The notes beneath the pieces were generated by a model. It worked only from the letters and a program-made list of their open reading frames with translations, searched no databases and had not been told where the DNA came from. 64,000 bases of DNA from NCBI GenBank assembly GCA_965203725.1, contig CBDBDH010000002.1, positions 124,001 to 188,000 of the forward strand. The letters run 5' to 3'. Source of the stretch: WTFY01 sp965203725 (GTDB lineage Bacteria; Pseudomonadota; Gammaproteobacteria; UBA4575). The translations under genes and the position numbers were made by a program. Below are positions 60,323-64,000 of the stretch, piece after piece (the stretch's first letter is position 1; every line of letters starts with the position of its first letter).

Positions 60323-60646
60323 TCAGACCATGCTTTTGAGCTTCTTCAGGGGCAGGACCCGCACCGACTTGCTGGCCGGTTTGGCCTTGAAGGTCATCTC
60401 TTCACCGGTAAAGGGATTGATGCCCTTGCGCGCCCTTTTGGCCGGCTTCTTGACCACCTTGATTTTCAGCAGGCCCGGAAGGTTGAAACATCCGGCACCC
60501 CGTGGCTTCAGCTCCTTGGCGATCATGCCTTCAAGCGATTCAAGTACGGAGGCGACCTGTTTGCGGGACAGGTCCGTCTCTTTCGCAATCCCGCTCAAGA
60601 TTGTTGTTTTTGTAGGGGGTTTCTTGTCAGGTCTGGAAGTGGCCAT
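60323..60646 (-). CDS. HU-family DNA-binding protein
   Basis: A 107-residue HU/IHF-like protein with a Lys-rich N-terminal extension (SRPDKKPPTKTT). The beta-arm region (AKRARKGINPFTGEEMTFKAKPASKSVRVLP) carries the RKGxNPxTGE motif that inserts into the minor groove. It differs from canonical HupA/HupB in length and in the KKLKSMV end. Likely nucleoid-associated. Single gene. Confidence 0.9.
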   Translation of the reverse strand: MATSRPDKKPPTKTTILSGIAKETDLSRKQVASVLESLEGMIAKELKPRGAGCFNLPGLLKIKVVKKPAKRARKGINPFTGEEMTFKAKPASKSVRVLPLKKLKSMV

Positions 60647-60947
60647 GTAGTGTCATCCTTAGTCATCAGTAAATGAGATCGGGCACGGTTCCACAAGCAG
60701 GCATCGAATCGCTGGCGGTGACCATGATCGCAATGTAGAACAGTTGAATTTTTCTTGCATTGTAATGAAAAACCGCCGCTTTATCATCCGGCCCGGCCGG
60801 TGTTTTTTGCGCGGGCATTCGCAAGCACGGGGTGGGGAATCCATGAAGGATGTGAAGGCGCCTGGCGGGGTTCTGTGCGCAGGCAAATCCAGAAATCCGG
60901 CTGGCTGCAGGGGAATCCATGTTGTCCGTCTTTGCAGCATGCAGGGG
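60647..60947. other. Intergenic region between the HU-like gene and metW
   Basis: 301 bases, no gene or clear motif seen apart from what must be the HU promoter. Plus and minus frames here look like shadows. Confidence 0.5.
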
Positions 60948-61562
60948 CTAGGCACCGGATTTGCAGAACCGGTAAATCGCGCTTTCCCCGAACAGGTTGG
61001 GCCACAGGCGGGTTTTTTGCCCGGTCCGGCTGGCATGGGTGACCGCGGCCCGCTGGAGAATCCTGATGCCCCTTTTGTCGCACAGGGCCTCAAAATCCTG
61101 GATGGAGCACAGGTGAATGTTGGGGGTGTCGTGCCATTCGTGGGGCAGAGCCCGGGTGACCGGCATGTACCCGCCCAGTCCGAGTTGTACGCGGCTTTTC
61201 CAGTGGGCGAAATTGGGGAACGTCACGATCCCTTCCTGTCCGATGCGCAGCATCTCGTCGAGCAGCTCACCGGGCTGATGGATGGCCTGCAGCGTATGGG
61301 TCATGACGACATAGTCGAAGGAGTGTTCCTCGAAGAACTCGGTGATCCCCTTGTCGAGGTTGGTCTGGATGACGGGGATTCCGCTGCCGATACATTGCTG
61401 CACGTTCGCGATATCGATTTCCAGGCCGTAGCCCGTCACATTGCGGGTCCGTCGCAGGTGCGTAAGCAAGGTGCCGTCTCCGCAGCCGAGGTCCAGGATG
61501 TGGGCGCCGGGCTGGATCCACTCGCAGATAATTTCCAGGTCAGGCCGCAGGGATATGCTCAT
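60948..61562 (-). CDS. metW: MetW, methionine biosynthesis partner of MetX
   Basis: A 204-residue SAM-methyltransferase-fold protein that occurs next to metX in proteobacteria and is needed with it for homoserine acylation. Motif I HILDLGCGDGTLLTHLR, and VVMTHTLQAIHQP, GIVTFPNFAHWKSR, TPNIHLCSIQDFEALC are family marks. It overlaps metX by 4 bases (ATGA), so translation is coupled. Confidence 0.94.
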   Translation of the reverse strand: MSISLRPDLEIICEWIQPGAHILDLGCGDGTLLTHLRRTRNVTGYGLEIDIANVQQCIGSGIPVIQTNLDKGITEFFEEHSFDYVVMTHTLQAIHQPGELLDEMLRIGQEGIVTFPNFAHWKSRVQLGLGGYMPVTRALPHEWHDTPNIHLCSIQDFEALCDKRGIRILQRAAVTHASRTGQKTRLWPNLFGESAIYRFCKSGA

Positions 61563-62695
61563 GTCTGAAGGGTATTGATATAGCTGCGCAAGACATTGTG
61601 GTATTCGGGAATCTCGGTCAGGAAGGCGTCGTGCCCGAGCTCGGCTTCAATTTCCACGTAACTGACCTTCTTTTTTGCGGCAATCAGCGCACGTACGATC
61701 TCACGGGAACGTGCAGGTGAAAATCTCCAGTCTCCGGTGAAGGAAACTACCAGGAAATCTGCACCGGTGCGCTCGAAGGCCCGGGACAGGTCATTGTCCC
61801 AATTCAGCCCGGGGTCGAAGTAATCGAGGGCCTTGGTCATGATCAGGTAGGTGTTGGCGTCAAACCGGTCGACGAAGGATTTTCCCTGGTAGCGCAGGTA
61901 GCTCTCGACTTGGAATTCCACGTCGAAACCGAAATTGAGGGTTCCTTCACGCAAGTCGCGGCCAAATTTCTCCCGCATGGCGTGATCCGAGAGGTAGGTG
62001 ATATGCCCCAGCATGCGTGCCAGCATGAGTCCCTGGCGCGGCAGGGTGCCCTGCTCGTAATAGTGTCCCTGGTGGAAATCGGGATCGGAAAATATGGCCT
62101 GGCGCGCCACTTCGTTAAAGGCGATGTTCTGTGCGGTCAGCTTGGGTGCTGCAGCGATCACCACCGCCTGGCGCAAGCGGTCCGGATAGTCAATCGCCCA
62201 TTGCATGACCTGCATGCCCCCCAGGCTGCCGCCGATCACCGCAGCCCACTGCTCGATGCCGAGTGCGTCCGCGAGGTGGCCTTGGCTCACCACCCAGTCG
62301 TGGACGGTGACCAGCGGAAAATCCGGTCCGAACGGTTTGCCGGTGTCCGGGTTGACGCTGGTGGGCCCGCTGCTGCCCTTGCAGCCTCCCAGGTTGTTGG
62401 GAGAGACGACGAAAAAGCGGTCCGTGTCGAAAGGCTTGCCGGGACCAATGCAGTTGTCCCACCAGCCCGGCTTGCGGTCATCGACACTGTGGTATCCCGC
62501 TGCATGCTGGTCCCCCGAGAGCGCATGGCAGACCAGCAAGGCATTGCTTCGCTCCGGGTTCAGTTTGCCGTATGTCTCGTAGGCCAGCGTGAATTCCGGA
62601 AGCGTGCGGCCGCAATCCAGATCGAGCGGCTGCTCGATGGTAATGAACCGGGTCTCGACCAGACCAACGGAATTCGCAGGGATTGAGTCAGGCAC
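61559..62695 (-). CDS. metX: Homoserine O-acyltransferase (MetX)
   Basis: A 378-residue alpha/beta-hydrolase-fold enzyme that acylates homoserine for methionine synthesis. The nucleophile elbow GGSLGGMQVM, the oxyanion/entry motif SSGPTSVNPDTGKPFGPDFP, and the acid/His end EIEAELGHDAFL are intact. In proteobacteria with metW this enzyme often uses succinyl-CoA; the acyl preference cannot be read by eye. Adjoins metW downstream. Confidence 0.95.
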   Translation of the reverse strand: MPDSIPANSVGLVETRFITIEQPLDLDCGRTLPEFTLAYETYGKLNPERSNALLVCHALSGDQHAAGYHSVDDRKPGWWDNCIGPGKPFDTDRFFVVSPNNLGGCKGSSGPTSVNPDTGKPFGPDFPLVTVHDWVVSQGHLADALGIEQWAAVIGGSLGGMQVMQWAIDYPDRLRQAVVIAAAPKLTAQNIAFNEVARQAIFSDPDFHQGHYYEQGTLPRQGLMLARMLGHITYLSDHAMREKFGRDLREGTLNFGFDVEFQVESYLRYQGKSFVDRFDANTYLIMTKALDYFDPGLNWDNDLSRAFERTGADFLVVSFTGDWRFSPARSREIVRALIAAKKKVSYVEIEAELGHDAFLTEIPEYHNVLRSYINTLQT

Positions 62696-62783
62696 GTTGC
62701 GGGGACTTATCGTTTAAATGGGTAAGTGTAATGAGTGCATGTGCCGCGCACAATGATACGACAGGCGGATGCGTCCTGCCCGA

Positions 62784-63335
62784 TCACAGGGAGTGCAGGA
62801 ATATTTTTGCGCAGAACAGTGCCAGCAGTACGGCCGAGGCCGAAAAATCAAACATCCCGACCCGTGGGATCATCCTTCTGGCCGGGTGCAGGAGCGGTGC
62901 CGTGATGGAATGCAGCACCGATACGAACGGATTGTTCTGGGCATGGAGGTGCGGGGCAAGCCAGCTGATGGCGACCAGTGCGATGATCGCAAAGATGTAG
63001 AGGTTCAGTGCCAGGTCAATGACCCCGAATACCGCCGCAAGAAGCAGGGTTCCGGCATCGGCGGCCCTCCCCATGAGAAGCCCGCGCAGCGCCAGCTCGG
63101 CGAATTTGACGGCGACCATCAACAGCAGCGCGGCGGTATCCACGCGTCCTGCATTGGGGATCCACTTGTGCAGTGGCCGCAGCGCCGGGCTGGTCAACGT
63201 CAGGATGGATTGCGAAAAGGGGTTGTAGAAATCCGCGCGGGTCAAGCCCAGCAGCATGCGGATCATGAGCGCGTACACGTACAGGGTAAACAGGACATGA
63301 ACCAGGAAATCCGCGATGCTGAGCAGGGCGTTCAT
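62784..63335 (-). CDS. yggT: YggT family integral membrane protein
   Basis: A 183-residue protein with two YggT domains, each with two helices: residues 8-28 and 55-75, then 105-125 and 150-170. Motifs TRADFYNPFSQSILTLTSPALRPLH and APLLHPARRMIPRVGMFDFSAS (read separately) are typical. Function unclear; linked to osmotic or ion homeostasis and to cell division in relatives. Follows proC by 3 bases as in many proteobacteria. Confidence 0.92.
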   Translation of the reverse strand: MNALLSIADFLVHVLFTLYVYALMIRMLLGLTRADFYNPFSQSILTLTSPALRPLHKWIPNAGRVDTAALLLMVAVKFAELALRGLLMGRAADAGTLLLAAVFGVIDLALNLYIFAIIALVAISWLAPHLHAQNNPFVSVLHSITAPLLHPARRMIPRVGMFDFSASAVLLALFCAKIFLHSL

Positions 63336-63338
63336 GGT

Positions 63339-64000
63339 CTATGGGTCCGTACCGCAAGGACTGCTGTCCGCAGATGACGGCGTTGACCGGGAAAGCAGTT
63401 CGGCTTTTTGTGCGGCGCTGCGGATCGCGGCAGCGAAGATTTCCTTCACGCCCGCTTGCTCGAGAATTTCAAGGGCCGCTTCCGTGGTCCCTCCCTTCGA
63501 GGTCACGGCGCGGCGCAATGCATGCGGGTCCTGGTCGCCCTGCTCCACCAGCCTGGCTGCGCCAAGCGCGGTGTGAACCGTCAGCTGGCGCGCCTGGTCC
63601 GCGCTCAGGCCCAGGGACTGGCCGGCTTCCAGGATGGCTTCGATGAGGAAGAAAAAATAGGCCGGGCCGCTGCCGGACACGGCCGTCACCGCATCCAGCA
63701 AGGTTTCCTTTTCCAGCCACACCGTGAAGCCCACACTGGCAAGAATGCTCTGTGCCAGCGCCCGTTGTGCCTCGGGCACTTCCGGCCCGGCATACAGGCC
63801 CGTGGTCCCGCAGCGCACCAGGACCGGCAGATTCGGCATGCAGCGCACGAGCGGGAATGCATCGCCCAGCCAGGCGCCGATGTCCCTCAGCATCGTGCCT
63901 GCGGCAATGGAAACGATCAGGGGCCGAGCCGATTGGTAGTGTGCGCAAATCTGCTCGCAGACAAGGCGGACCACCTGGGGTTTGACCGCCAGTACAACCG
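63339..64000 (-). CDS. proC: Pyrroline-5-carboxylate reductase, 3' part (5' end outside window)
   Basis: The C-terminal ~220 residues of ProC, which reduces P5C to proline with NAD(P)H. The frame is open past the window edge (reading VVLAVKPQVV at 64000). SIAAGTMLRDIGAWLG, VRCMPNLPVLVRCGTTGLYAG, and the dimer-domain signature VTAVSGSGPAYFFFLIEAI are intact. The Rossmann N-terminus is not in the window. Followed by yggT 3 bases later; the typical upstream neighbour would be the PLP protein YggS, off the edge. Confidence 0.95.
   Translation of the reverse strand, partial: VVLAVKPQVVRLVCEQICAHYQSARPLIVSIAAGTMLRDIGAWLGDAFPLVRCMPNLPVLVRCGTTGLYAGPEVPEAQRALAQSILASVGFTVWLEKETLLDAVTAVSGSGPAYFFFLIEAILEAGQSLGLSADQARQLTVHTALGAARLVEQGDQDPHALRRAVTSKGGTTEAALEILEQAGVKEIFAAAIRSAAQKAELLSRSTPSSADSSPCGTDP

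Overview
The window is chromosomal DNA from a gammaproteobacterium, most likely a sulfur-oxidising, thiocyanate-degrading chemolithotroph. The basis is the housekeeping gene set and pairings (argS-SPOR protein, priA, mutY-yggX, rph-rdgB-hemW, metX-metW, yggT-proC, HspQ, YcgL, PpsR-PpsA) together with a cobalt thiocyanate hydrolase locus. I cannot assign genus or species from sequence alone. No rRNA, CRISPR array, intact insertion sequence or prophage was seen; there is one tRNA (Phe).

Layout. 1-26.7 kb is conserved core: the end of speA, ycgL, nadA, an acyl-CoA ligase, SPOR protein, argS, priA, an HNH nuclease, hemH, a fructosamine-kinase-like gene, a 5'-3' exonuclease, an M48 lipoprotein protease, rpmE, hemW, rdgB, rph, yicC, a one-domain asparaginase, an hsp20-cbpA heat-shock pair with a sigma-32-like promoter, degQ-type protease, moaD, moaC, mutY, yggX, tRNA-Phe, a methyltransferase and a phosphoesterase. 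26.7-31.5 kb is accessory: a secreted orphan, cbtAB cobalt transporter genes, cpdA, a NYN-type gene remnant, a ferredoxin-type flavin reductase and two small orphans.

31.6-42.0 kb is the most interesting part. Cyanase (cynS) and a CynR-like LysR regulator face a rightward cluster: thiocyanate hydrolase subunits scnB-scnA-scnC (the gamma subunit carries the Co-type CTLCSC claw), a P15K-like cobalt activator, a DsrE-like protein, a NitT/TauT-type ABC importer (ATPase, Tat-type binding protein, permease) and an orphan cbtB, ended by a 13-bp hairpin. After an AT-rich stretch with an orphan membrane protein and an 18-bp perfect inverted repeat comes a leftward alginate-export-type porin. The porin upstream region and the cynR leader share the same LysR-type dyad, CCATAG-N7-CTATG. 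This suggests one regulon: porin, ABC importer, hydrolase (SCN- to COS + NH3), cyanase (for cyanate by-product), and CbtB/P15K for cobalt supply and insertion.

42.3-50.7 kb encodes a leftward respiratory block: haem A pathway farnesyltransferase, caa3-type cytochrome c oxidase (subunit II with two fused haem c domains, subunit I, two subunit III-like proteins, subunit IV), two putative periplasmic metal-binding proteins and a MauG-type dihaem peroxidase. 50.7-64 kb returns to core: an outer-membrane barrel protein, ppsR/ppsA, a zinc-type oxidoreductase, cysQ, a yrfG-type nucleotidase, a YkgJ-type cluster protein, hspQ, terB-like, an HU-like protein, metW/metX, yggT and the 3' part of proC, which runs off the right edge.

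Starts were moved inward from the longest possible reading frames where family alignment from memory or a ribosome-binding site supported it. All functional calls come from reading motifs and recalled family features; no database search was run.
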